Assembly: GCA_937890735.1 (NCBI GenBank) | Contig: CALACZ010000070.1 | Span: 1 to 9,233 of the forward strand | Length of the DNA stretch: 9,233 nt | DNA from: an uncultured Bacillota bacterium | Lineage (GTDB): Bacteria > Bacillota > Clostridia > Oscillospirales > Oscillospiraceae | Direction: 5' to 3' | Shown: piece by piece, positions 1-5,436 of the stretch | Numbering within the stretch: the stretch's first letter is position 1 | Layout of the letters: each line of letters starts with the position of its first letter | Notes under the pieces: model-generated | Database searches by the model: none | What the model was told of the DNA's origin: nothing | Seen by the model: only the letters and a program-made list of their open reading frames with translations | Made by a program: the position numbers and the translations under genes

Positions 1-104
1 CAGAAAGCCGGAAAAGCCCGGAGTATCAAGGGAAAACAGCTCAAAAACTCGCGCAATACGGTCTCAAAGCAGCCCGTCGCGCGCCGCAGTTCTCCAAGCG
101 CTAA
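1..104 (+). CDS. rpsI: C-terminal end of a gene, probably ribosomal protein S9 (partial)
   Basis: The frame beginning at base 3 is open from the left edge to TAA at 102-104, giving 33 residues. The last 15, YGLKAARRAPQFSKR, match what I know as the usual end of bacterial ribosomal protein S9 (uS9), whose basic tail reaches the P-site tRNA in the 30S subunit. A strong terminator follows 14 bases later, as expected for the last gene of an rplM-rpsI operon. The odd part is upstream: S9 proteins normally carry an Arg-Asp-Pro-Arg plus Glu-Arg-Lys-Lys stretch just before YGLK, and here the 18 preceding residues (ESRKSPEYQG then KTAQKLAQ) do not fit in any frame. It could be a divergent S9, a gene damaged upstream, or another protein with an S9-like tail. 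The start lies outside the window. Confidence 0.5.
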   Translation, partial: ESRKSPEYQGKTAQKLAQYGLKAARRAPQFSKR

Positions 105-118
105 AGTTTGCAAAATTA

Positions 119-150
119 CAAGCACTCACGAATGTGGGTGCTTGTTTTTT
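119..150 (+). terminator. Rho-independent terminator after the S9-like gene
   Basis: An 11-bp stem pairs 119-129 with 134-144 around a GAAT loop, with one G-T pair, and runs straight into six Ts at 145-150. It lies 14 bases past the stop at 102-104, so it should end transcription of the gene entering from the left. Confidence 0.9.
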
Positions 151-185
151 ATGCGCGGGGCTGCGAGAAAACGATAAATCATACT

Positions 186-326
186 GTTTTCTGATTAAAA
201 TACTTAATCAGAAAACCCGCGTGCTTTGCACACTGGAATTGCACAATTGTGCAATTCCCCATCTCATACAGTTCTTAACGCACCTGCGGTGCTATAAAAA
301 TCTTTTCAAGATTTTTAATAAGAACT
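186..326. repeat. Cluster of palindromes in the gap before the kinase gene
   Basis: The gap 105-495 has no convincing gene, and its middle is built of adjacent inverted repeats. A 13-bp perfect stem pairs 186-198 with 204-216 around a 5-base loop. A small GTGC/GCAC hairpin lies at 221-231. A perfect 24-base palindrome spans 235-258. A three-branched structure covers 270-326: an outer 8-bp stem (270-277 with 319-326) encloses a hairpin at 280-292 and a 9-bp hairpin at 296-316. It could be a structured RNA, a remnant of a miniature mobile element, or repeat-derived spacer. No flanking target duplication was seen. Bases 327-362 are AT-rich, with nothing assigned. Confidence 0.6.
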
Positions 327-362
327 AGTATCAGCATTATTTTGACATTATTTCTAAAAAGA

Positions 363-391
363 TTGCATTTTTTGTCTTTGTCTGTTATGAT
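363..391 (+). promoter_or_regulatory. Predicted promoter of the kinase-like gene
   Basis: TTGCAT at 363-368 and TATGAT at 386-391 are spaced by 17 bases, a good sigma-A pair. Transcription would start near 398, leaving a leader of about 100 bases. A better -35 hexamer, TTGACA at 342-347, has no -10 box at a usable distance. Confidence 0.55.
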
Positions 392-480
392 AGCAGGACA
401 ACAAGAAATATTTTCCTGTGATAACGGTTTAAAATGCTCAAACAATGATATTTGGAATGAAAGCCCCGCGTTTTCGGGGT

Positions 481-498
481 AAGGAGGCGGCAGATTTG
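481..498 (+). promoter_or_regulatory. Ribosome-binding site and TTG start
   Basis: AAGGAGG at 481-487 sits 8 bases before a TTG at 496-498 that is in frame with the kinase-like gene. The in-frame ATG at 445 has no purine-rich site before it. A small hairpin (CCCCG/CGGGG around 464-479) lies immediately before the ribosome-binding site and could influence its exposure, which is inference. Confidence 0.75.
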
Positions 499-1587
499 AG
501 TTTGGAAATTCAGCAGCTCACGGAGCTGCTCGACGGGATCGCACAGCCAGTGTTTGCGGTGAAGGACGGCGCGGTGGCGTACTGCAACCGCGCTGCGCAG
601 GCGCTGGAAATTCATGAAAACACGCAGATTCTCGCCCTGACGGACGCGGCGCTGTACCGCGGGGACTGGACAGGGGCGGTGAATCTGCCGCTGCGGCTGC
701 CGGGCGGACCGGCGGAGGCGGCAGTGTACCCTCTGGACGGGTGGCAGATCTTTGTCATCCAGTCGAAAACGGCGCAGCCCACGCCGGATATGGCGTTTTT
801 TGCCGCGCAGGCGCTGCGCGTGCCGTTGTCGAACCTGTTCGGCGCGTCGGCGGCGCTGTTCCCGCGCCTGGAGGAGCTGGAGGACCCGGCGATCCAGCGC
901 AGCATGGCGTCGCTGAACCACGCGTTCTATCAGCTCCTGCGCACGACGTGCAATCTCACGGACCTGCGCGCCGCGCTGGACGGCGACATGAAGCTGAATC
1001 TGGAAAAGACGGAGCTGACGAGCTTCCTCTACGGCATTTTCGAGCGCACCGCGCCGCTCTGCCGCACGCGCGGCATCACGCTCGAGTGCAGCATCCCGCC
1101 GCAGACGTTCTATGCCTGGATCGACCGACAGCGGCTCGAGCGTGCGATCTTGAACCTTCTCAGCAACGCCATCAAGTTCACGCCCGCAGGCGGCACGATC
1201 AGTCTGCGGCTGGAGCGCGGGGAGATGAGCGCGCTCATCCGCGTGCAGGACAGCGGCGAGGGCTTTGCGCCGTCGCTGATCGCGTCTGCGTTCTCGCGCT
1301 ATGCGCGCGCGCTGGAGCTGGGCGACCCGCGCTGGGGCGTCGGCGCAGGTCTGCCGCTGGCGCGCAGCATCGCACAGCTGCACGGGGGCAATCTCGTGGT
1401 GCAGTCGGAGGCGGATCAGGGGACGTGCGTCTGCCTGTCTGTTTCGCTGCGCACGCCGGACGCGCAGGCACGGGTGCTCAAAAGCCCGGTCGCCGCGGCG
1501 GACTACACCGGCGGCTATTCCCACGAGCTGACAGAGCTGGCGGACGTTCTGCCGCTGGAAGTGTTCGACTCGATCAATGTGAATTAA
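496..1587 (+). CDS. Histidine-kinase-like protein lacking the phospho-acceptor histidine
   Basis: This 363-residue protein has the C-terminal ATP-binding domain of sensor histidine kinases: N box with N220 and N224 (NLLSNAIKFTP), G1 box DSGEGF at 252-257, and G2 box GVGAGL at 281-286. Residues 1-90 look like a PAS-type sensor region. No membrane segment is evident, so it is probably cytoplasmic. The dimerisation helix reads AQALRVPLSNL at 104-114 where kinases have SHELRTPLNSI, putting Q105 (codon 808-810) in place of the phosphorylated His. The tail after the ATPase fold carries YSHELTEL at 341-348, an H-box look-alike. Without the His it may be a signalling ATPase, a partner of another kinase, or it may use another acceptor. 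No response regulator gene lies nearby. The TTG start was chosen for its AAGGAGG site. The fold is clear and the role unknown. Confidence 0.87.
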   Translation: MSLEIQQLTELLDGIAQPVFAVKDGAVAYCNRAAQALEIHENTQILALTDAALYRGDWTGAVNLPLRLPGGPAEAAVYPLDGWQIFVIQSKTAQPTPDMAFFAAQALRVPLSNLFGASAALFPRLEELEDPAIQRSMASLNHAFYQLLRTTCNLTDLRAALDGDMKLNLEKTELTSFLYGIFERTAPLCRTRGITLECSIPPQTFYAWIDRQRLERAILNLLSNAIKFTPAGGTISLRLERGEMSALIRVQDSGEGFAPSLIASAFSRYARALELGDPRWGVGAGLPLARSIAQLHGGNLVVQSEADQGTCVCLSVSLRTPDAQARVLKSPVAAADYTGGYSHELTELADVLPLEVFDSINVN

Positions 1588-1593
1588 AAAAGA

Positions 1594-1620
1594 AAAAACG
1601 CCCTTCGGGGCGTTTTTGTG
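1594..1620 (+). terminator. Rho-independent terminator of the kinase-like gene
   Basis: A 10-bp stem (1594-1603 with 1608-1617) with a TTCG tetraloop ends in a run of five Ts, starting 7 bases after the stop codon. The A run on the left arm also makes it plausible in the opposite direction. Confidence 0.9.
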
Positions 1621-1639
1621 GTTTTATGAGGCGTTTATG

Positions 1640-1918
1640 GCGCACCGGCGGGTTTGCAAAAGCCCATGGCTTCCCCTCGGGGGGAAGCTGTCGGCGAAGC
1701 CGACTGATGAGGGGAAGGGTTCTTATTTTTGAGCTGCATCGCGTTTTTGAGCCGAAACGCGGCAGCATCTCAAAACGTACCGCCCTTCTCCTCATCCGTC
1801 TCGCTCCGCGAGCCACCTGTCCCTACCCTCTTTGTCCCTGCGGGACATTTCCCCCTGATAGGGGGAATCTGCCCCTCAAGGGGAAGGCATGGGTGCGCAG
1901 CGCACCGGCAGGCTTGCA
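1640..1918. repeat. Two inverted hairpin-repeat copies inside a direct repeat
   Basis: The 400-base gap between the kinase gene and rny holds a layered repeat. A 19-base direct repeat, GCGCACCGGCGGGTTTGCA at 1640-1658 and the same with two changes at 1900-1918, frames the region. Inside lie two copies of one element in opposite orientation. The + copy at 1663-1720 begins CCCATGGCTTCCCC and ends GATGAGGGGAAGGG. The - copy at 1783-1893, read on the other strand, begins CCCATGCCTTCCCC and ends GATGAGGAGAAGGG. Each contains its own small stems. Between them, 1727-1775 folds as another hairpin with TTTTGAG/CTCAAAA and CGCGTTT/AAACGCG arms. From memory, GATGAGG-type intergenic repeats of this kind are common in Oscillospiraceae; that was not checked here. 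Confidence 0.7.
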
Positions 1919-1945
1919 GAAACCGTGGCGCTGCCCTATACGCAC

Positions 1946-1986
1946 AAAACCCCGGCAGCCTGCTGTTTGGCAGGCCGCCGGGGTTT
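1946..1986 (-). terminator. Rho-independent terminator of rny
   Basis: A long GC-rich stem pairs 1947-1963 with 1970-1986 around a 6-base loop, with one mismatch at A1957/C1976. Read on the minus strand it ends GGGGTTTTG just past the rny stop at 1991-1993. The plus-strand side (GGGGTTTCTCTTT) could also stop transcription coming from the kinase side. Confidence 0.85.
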
Positions 1987-1990
1987 CTCT

Positions 1991-3547
1991 TTACTTCGCG
2001 TACTCGACCGCTTTGGTCTCGCGGATGACGTTGACTTTGATCTGACCGGGGTATTCCAGCTCGGACTCGATCTTTTTGGCAAGATCGTGCGCAAGCAGGA
2101 TCATGCTGTCCTCGCTGACCTCCTCGGGCTTGACCATGATGCGGACCTCGCGCCCCGCCTGGATGGCGTAGGACTTCTCGACGCCGGGGAAGGAGCTGGT
2201 CAGCTCTTCGAGCTTCTGCAAACGGCGGATGTAGTTCTCTACATTCTCGCGCCGCGCACCGGGGCGTGCGGCAGAAACAGCGTCGGCAGCCTGCACGAGG
2301 CAGGCGATGATGGTCTGCGGCTCGACATCGCCATGGTGCGCCTCGATGGCGTTGATGACGACGGGATTTTCCTTGTACTTGCGGGCAAGCTCCACGCCAA
2401 GCTGGATGTGGCTGCCCTCCATCTCGTGGTCCACGGATTTGCCGAGGTCATGCAGCAGACCCGCGCGCTTGGCAAGCGCGACGTCCTCGCCCAACTCGGC
2501 GGCGAGCAGCCCCGCGATGTGGGCGACCTCGATCGAGTGGTTGAGCACGTTCTGACCGTAGGACGTGCGGTATTTCTGCCTGCCCAGCAGCTTCACCAGC
2601 TCCGGGTGCAGGTTGTGGATGCCGACCTCGAACGTGGCGCGTTCGCCCTCTGCCTTGATGGTGTGCTCCACCTCGCGGCGGGCTTTTTCCACCATGTCCT
2701 CGATGCGCGTAGGGTGGATGCGCCCATCGGCGATGAGCTTTTCCAGCGCCAGCCGCGCGATCTCGCGGCGGACGGGGTCAAAGGACGACACGGTGATCGC
2801 CTCGGGCGTATCGTCGATGATGAGATCGACACCCGTGATGGTCTCGAGCGTGCGGATGTTGCGGCCCTCACGCCCGATGATGCGGCCCTTCATCTCATCG
2901 TTGGGCAGCGGCACGACGGAGACGGTGGTCTCGGCGGCGTGATCGGCTGCGCAGCGCTGGATGGCGGTGGCGAGAATTTCTCTTGCGCGCTGGTCGGATT
3001 CCTCCTTGAGCTGCGTTTCGACCTCCTTGATCTTCATGGCGGTCTCGTGCCGGATCTCGGATTCCACGTCCTTGAGAAGCTGGGCTTTTGCCTCTTCCTG
3101 CGTCAGCCCCGAGATCTTTTCCAGCATTTCGAGCTGACCGCGCTTGATGGAGGCGACCTCCTCCTCCTGCTTCTGCACGGCGGCAACGCGGCGGGTGAGC
3201 TCCTCTTCCTTCTTTTCGTGTGCGTCGAGTTTTTTATCGAGTGTTTCTTCCTTCTGCTGCAAGCGCCGTTCCTGTTTCTGGACCTCGGTGCGGCGGTCTT
3301 TCAGCTCCCGTTCGTTTTCGGTACGCGATTTATGGATCTCTTCCTTTGCCTCGACCAGCATTTCGCGCTTCTTATTTTCGCCGCCCTTGATGGCTTCGTT
3401 GATAATACGGCGCGCTTCTTCCTCGGCGCTGCCGATCTCTTTTTCGGCGACGCTCTTGCGATACGCCTTGCCGACAAAGAAGAAGATCAGCCCGCCCAGC
3501 ACGAATCCGGCGATGCACAGGATGAGCGTGAGCATATTAAATTCCAT
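1991..3547 (-). CDS. rny: Ribonuclease Y
   Basis: RNase Y is the membrane-anchored endoribonuclease that starts mRNA decay in many Firmicutes. The 518-residue length is normal for the family. A single N-terminal membrane helix (about 5-26) is followed by a long charged coiled coil (about 30-200), a KH RNA-binding domain (about 210-275, with GRIIGREGRNIR at 221-232), and an HD metal-dependent catalytic domain with H337 (NHSIEV), H366-D367 (HDLGK) and HHGD at 404-407. All expected catalytic motifs are present. ATG at 3547 is the only start possible, since a stop codon lies in frame two codons upstream. Its GGGAGGT site (3561-3567) is 13 bases away, longer than ideal. It has its own promoter about 110 bases upstream and a strong terminator. 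The bioY gene lies upstream on the same strand, so some read-through is possible. Confidence 0.97.
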   Translation of the reverse strand: MEFNMLTLILCIAGFVLGGLIFFFVGKAYRKSVAEKEIGSAEEEARRIINEAIKGGENKKREMLVEAKEEIHKSRTENERELKDRRTEVQKQERRLQQKEETLDKKLDAHEKKEEELTRRVAAVQKQEEEVASIKRGQLEMLEKISGLTQEEAKAQLLKDVESEIRHETAMKIKEVETQLKEESDQRAREILATAIQRCAADHAAETTVSVVPLPNDEMKGRIIGREGRNIRTLETITGVDLIIDDTPEAITVSSFDPVRREIARLALEKLIADGRIHPTRIEDMVEKARREVEHTIKAEGERATFEVGIHNLHPELVKLLGRQKYRTSYGQNVLNHSIEVAHIAGLLAAELGEDVALAKRAGLLHDLGKSVDHEMEGSHIQLGVELARKYKENPVVINAIEAHHGDVEPQTIIACLVQAADAVSAARPGARRENVENYIRRLQKLEELTSSFPGVEKSYAIQAGREVRIMVKPEEVSEDSMILLAHDLAKKIESELEYPGQIKVNVIRETKAVEYAK

Positions 3548-3658
3548 AAACTACGGACACACCTCCCTTTCTTTCGTATTTGGGTTGCGGGTTTGAATCA
3601 GTCAAGCCGCGGCGGGCGTCCCCATAGCCTGCCTGCGACCATACAAATCCCACCCTAC

Positions 3659-3687
3659 ATTGTACTGTTTCCAGGGGAGCGTGTCAA
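3659..3687 (-). promoter_or_regulatory. Predicted promoter of rny
   Basis: On the minus strand, TTGACA (3687-3682) and TACAAT (3664-3659) are separated by exactly 17 bases. Transcription would start near 3652 and give a leader of about 105 bases (3548-3652), in which I see no riboswitch-like structure. Confidence 0.8.
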
Positions 3688-3689
3688 GC

Positions 3690-3708
3690 AAAATTGTGCA
3701 ATCTGCAC
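3690..3708 (-). terminator. Weak hairpin between bioY and rny
   Basis: Read on the minus strand, GTGCA-GAT-TGCAC (3708-3696) forms a 5-bp hairpin followed by AATTTT. It is too weak for a confident terminator of bioY. It abuts the rny -35 box and contains the GCACAATT motif seen elsewhere in this window, so it might instead be a protein-binding site. No better bioY terminator was seen in 3688-3750. Confidence 0.3.
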
Positions 3709-3750
3709 GTTATCCCGTCGCCGGAATTGTGAAAGCAGACGATTCGGCGG

Positions 3751-4284
3751 TCAAAGGTCAGGTACGCGGCGCGTCACGGCGCAGCTCAGAGCGCTGCCCG
3801 CCGCGATCTTGAGCATATCACCGGGGAGGTAGATGAGCATCCCGTTTTTGAGCACCTGCCAGAACGTCAGACCCTTGCCGAGATAGGCGTTGGCGATGAG
3901 TGCCATGTACGGCACGCCGATGGCGTACAGCACCGCCAGCCCCGCCAGCATCGCCAGGGCCGACCGCCGGAACGTCAGCGGGCGCTTTGCAAGCGCGCCG
4001 ATGACCCACGCCGCCGGGATCAGCCCCAGCAGAAAGCCGAACGTCGGCTGAAAAATATACGAAAACCCGCCGCCGAGCGCGAAGATCGGCACGCCGACCA
4101 GCCCCAGCAGCACATACACCGCCTGCGACAGCGCGCCGTATTTTTTCCCCAGCAGCGTGCCCGCCATGGCGGTAAAGAAAAATTGCAGCGTGATCGCCGA
4201 CAGCGGGAACGGGATCTTCAAAAATGCGCCGACGGCGGTCAGCGCCGCGAACAGAGCGGTCAGGATGAGCGAGCGTGTTTTCAT
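3751..4284 (-). CDS. bioY: BioY, biotin-binding S component of an ECF transporter
   Basis: BioY is the membrane protein that captures biotin for uptake, usually with the shared energy module EcfA/EcfA'/EcfT, which is not encoded here. The 177-residue length is typical. The sequence has about six hydrophobic segments and the family signatures: an N-terminal helix (6-22), the FALGGGFSYIFQPTFGFLLG stretch at 68-87, and the C-terminal LPGDMLKIAAGSALS stretch at 153-167. The ATG at 4284 follows GGAGG (4290-4294) by 5 bases. The gene is divergent from birA, and a perfect BirA operator covers its predicted transcription start. Expression should therefore fall when biotin is plentiful and BirA is charged with biotinyl-AMP. 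Family assignment is firm; regulation is inferred from the operator. Confidence 0.95.
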   Translation of the reverse strand: MKTRSLILTALFAALTAVGAFLKIPFPLSAITLQFFFTAMAGTLLGKKYGALSQAVYVLLGLVGVPIFALGGGFSYIFQPTFGFLLGLIPAAWVIGALAKRPLTFRRSALAMLAGLAVLYAIGVPYMALIANAYLGKGLTFWQVLKNGMLIYLPGDMLKIAAGSALSCAVTRRVPDL

Positions 4285-4293
4285 GATAGCCTC

Positions 4294-4333
4294 CGATTGT
4301 AAACCTTAAAATTTTGAAATTGGTTTACAATCG
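4294..4333. promoter_or_regulatory. BirA (biotin repressor) operator between bioY and birA
   Basis: A perfect 12-bp inverted repeat, CGATTGTAAACC (4294-4305) and GGTTTACAATCG (4322-4333), is separated by a 16-base AT-rich spacer. Its core TTGTAAACC/GGTTTACAA is the established BirA operator consensus, as in E. coli bioO. It sits between a biotin transporter gene and the gene for its likely repressor. It overlaps the predicted bioY start point and the birA -35 box. Confidence 0.94.
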
Positions 4334-4353
4334 AGAGTATAGCAGAGTATAAT
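4324..4353 (+). promoter_or_regulatory. Predicted promoter of birA
   Basis: TATAAT at 4348-4353 is preceded by TTTACA at 4324-4329 (18 bases) or TTACAA at 4325-4330 (17 bases). Either -35 lies in the right half of the BirA operator, implying autoregulation. It overlaps the divergent bioY promoter. The heptamer GAGTATA occurs at 4335-4341 and 4345-4351, one helical turn apart. Confidence 0.7.
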
Positions 4354-4364
4354 AGAAATATCAA
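4336..4364 (-). promoter_or_regulatory. Predicted promoter of bioY
   Basis: On the minus strand, TTGATA (4364-4359) and TATACT (4341-4336) are 17 bases apart. Transcription would start near 4329, inside the BirA operator, so bound BirA should block it. Confidence 0.7.
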
Positions 4365-4369
4365 GGGCG

Positions 4370-4405
4370 ACACCGCACAATTCGGCAGACGCAATTGTGC
4401 GGTGT
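4370..4405 (+). other. Leader hairpin upstream of birA
   Basis: A perfect 13-bp inverted repeat, ACACCGCACAATT (4370-4382) and AATTGTGCGGTGT (4393-4405), encloses a 10-base loop. It lies between the birA promoter and ribosome-binding site, in the predicted first 50 bases of the transcript. No T run follows, so it is not a terminator. It may stabilise the mRNA or be a protein site. Confidence 0.6.
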
Positions 4406-4433
4406 TGCTCAAGAACAAAGTTCGGAGACGGAT

Positions 4434-5420
4434 ATGCGTACAAAGGAAGCGGTATTAGAGCTTTTGCAGCGCGCGCAGAGCGACCTGTCGGGCGAGCAGC
4501 TCAGTCAGCAGCTCGGGCTTTCGCGCGCGGCGGTGTGGAAGGCGGTGCGCGCGCTGCGCGCCGAGGGCTATGAGATCGCCGCCGGGACGAACCGCGGCTA
4601 TCGCCTGACGGCACAGCCGGACGTGCTCACGCGCGAGGCGGTCGCGCAGGCGCTGGCGGGGCATCCGTGGGCGCAGCGGCTCACGGTCTGCCAGAGCGTG
4701 GACTCCACCAACCGCATGGCGCGGCAGCTTGCGGCGCAGGGCGCGCCGTCGGGGACGTGCGTCATCGCCGACCGCCAGACCGCCGGGCGCGGCAGGCGCG
4801 GGCGGAGCTTTTACTCGCCCCCCGGCGAGGGGCTGTATCTGAGCGTGGTGCTGCGCCCGCGCGCGCTGCCCGAGGAGATCATGAACCTGACGGCGCTCGT
4901 CGCCGTGGGCGCGTGCGACGCGGTGGAGGCGGTCTGCGGCGAGCGCCCGGGCATCAAGTGGACGAACGACCTGGTGTTCGGCACAAAAAAGCTCGCGGGC
5001 ATCCTCACGGAGCTGTCGGTCATCGCCGAGACGCGCGAGGTGGAGTATGTCGTGGTCGGCATCGGCGTCAACTGCGCGCAGACGCAGTTCCCGGAGGACA
5101 TCCGGGACGTGGCGACGTCGATCTTACTGCACACCGGGCGGCGCATCGCCCGGGCGAGCCTTGCCGCGGCGCTTCTGCGCGCGCTCGCGCGGCTGAGCGC
5201 ACAGCTCCCCGGCGGCTGCGCGGAGGATATGGCGCGCTTTCGCGCCGGGTGCGTCACGCTCGGAAAGCGTGTGACCGTCCTGCGCGGAGACGCGGCGCGC
5301 GAGGCGTTTGCCGAGGACGTCGCGCCCGACGGCGCGCTCATCGTGCACTATGACGACGGCACGCAGGAGCACATCGCCTCCGGCGAGGTGTCCGTGCGCG
5401 GTCTCTATGGATATGTCTGA
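4434..5420 (+). CDS. birA: BirA, biotin-protein ligase and biotin repressor
   Basis: BirA joins biotin to ATP and transfers it to the biotin carrier of acyl-CoA carboxylases and relatives; charged BirA can also bind DNA as a repressor. This 328-residue protein is the two-function form. Residues 1-60 are a winged helix-turn-helix (LSGEQLSQQLGLSRAAVWKA at 17-36). The catalytic domain follows, with VDSTN at 89-93, the biotinyl-AMP loop GRGRRGR at 118-124, KWTNDL at 175-180 and KLAGIL at 186-191. A C-terminal SH3-like domain ends with GEVSVRGLYG. ATG 4434 was chosen because GGAG at 4424-4427 lies 6 bases upstream. An in-frame TTG at 4395 sits inside the leader hairpin without such a site. The operator and divergent bioY support a real repressor role. 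The nitroreductase gene follows after 16 bases. Confidence 0.96.
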   Translation: MRTKEAVLELLQRAQSDLSGEQLSQQLGLSRAAVWKAVRALRAEGYEIAAGTNRGYRLTAQPDVLTREAVAQALAGHPWAQRLTVCQSVDSTNRMARQLAAQGAPSGTCVIADRQTAGRGRRGRSFYSPPGEGLYLSVVLRPRALPEEIMNLTALVAVGACDAVEAVCGERPGIKWTNDLVFGTKKLAGILTELSVIAETREVEYVVVGIGVNCAQTQFPEDIRDVATSILLHTGRRIARASLAAALLRALARLSAQLPGGCAEDMARFRAGCVTLGKRVTVLRGDAAREAFAEDVAPDGALIVHYDDGTQEHIASGEVSVRGLYGYV

Positions 5421-5436
5421 AAAGGAGTGTATTTTT

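Noticed and set aside
270..326. Possible tRNA because of the branched fold
   Set aside because: Only 57 bases, two arms rather than three, no CCA-type acceptor stem and no TTC-loop signature.
134..328. 64-codon open frame on the plus strand after the first terminator
   Set aside because: Its ATG/GTG region lies in the terminator stem, it has no ribosome-binding site, and it is made of the palindromes of this gap.
445..495. In-frame ATG at 445 as the kinase start
   Set aside because: No ribosome-binding site precedes it, the extra 17 residues cross a small hairpin, and AAGGAGG at 481-487 points to TTG at 496.
385..1524. 379-codon open frame on the minus strand opposite the kinase-like gene
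   Set aside because: Arg/Ala/Gln-rich translation typical of a shadow frame, no ribosome-binding site, and the plus-strand frame carries clear kinase ATPase motifs.
1889..3832. Long open frame (647 codons) on the plus strand opposite rny
   Set aside because: It is the antisense of a complete, motif-rich RNase Y gene, its sequence shows no recognisable domain, and it arises from GC-rich codon use. It also runs through the rny terminator and promoter.
4395..4433. In-frame TTG at 4395 as the birA start
   Set aside because: It sits inside the leader hairpin without a ribosome-binding site, whereas ATG 4434 has GGAG 6 bases upstream and begins the helix-turn-helix domain normally.
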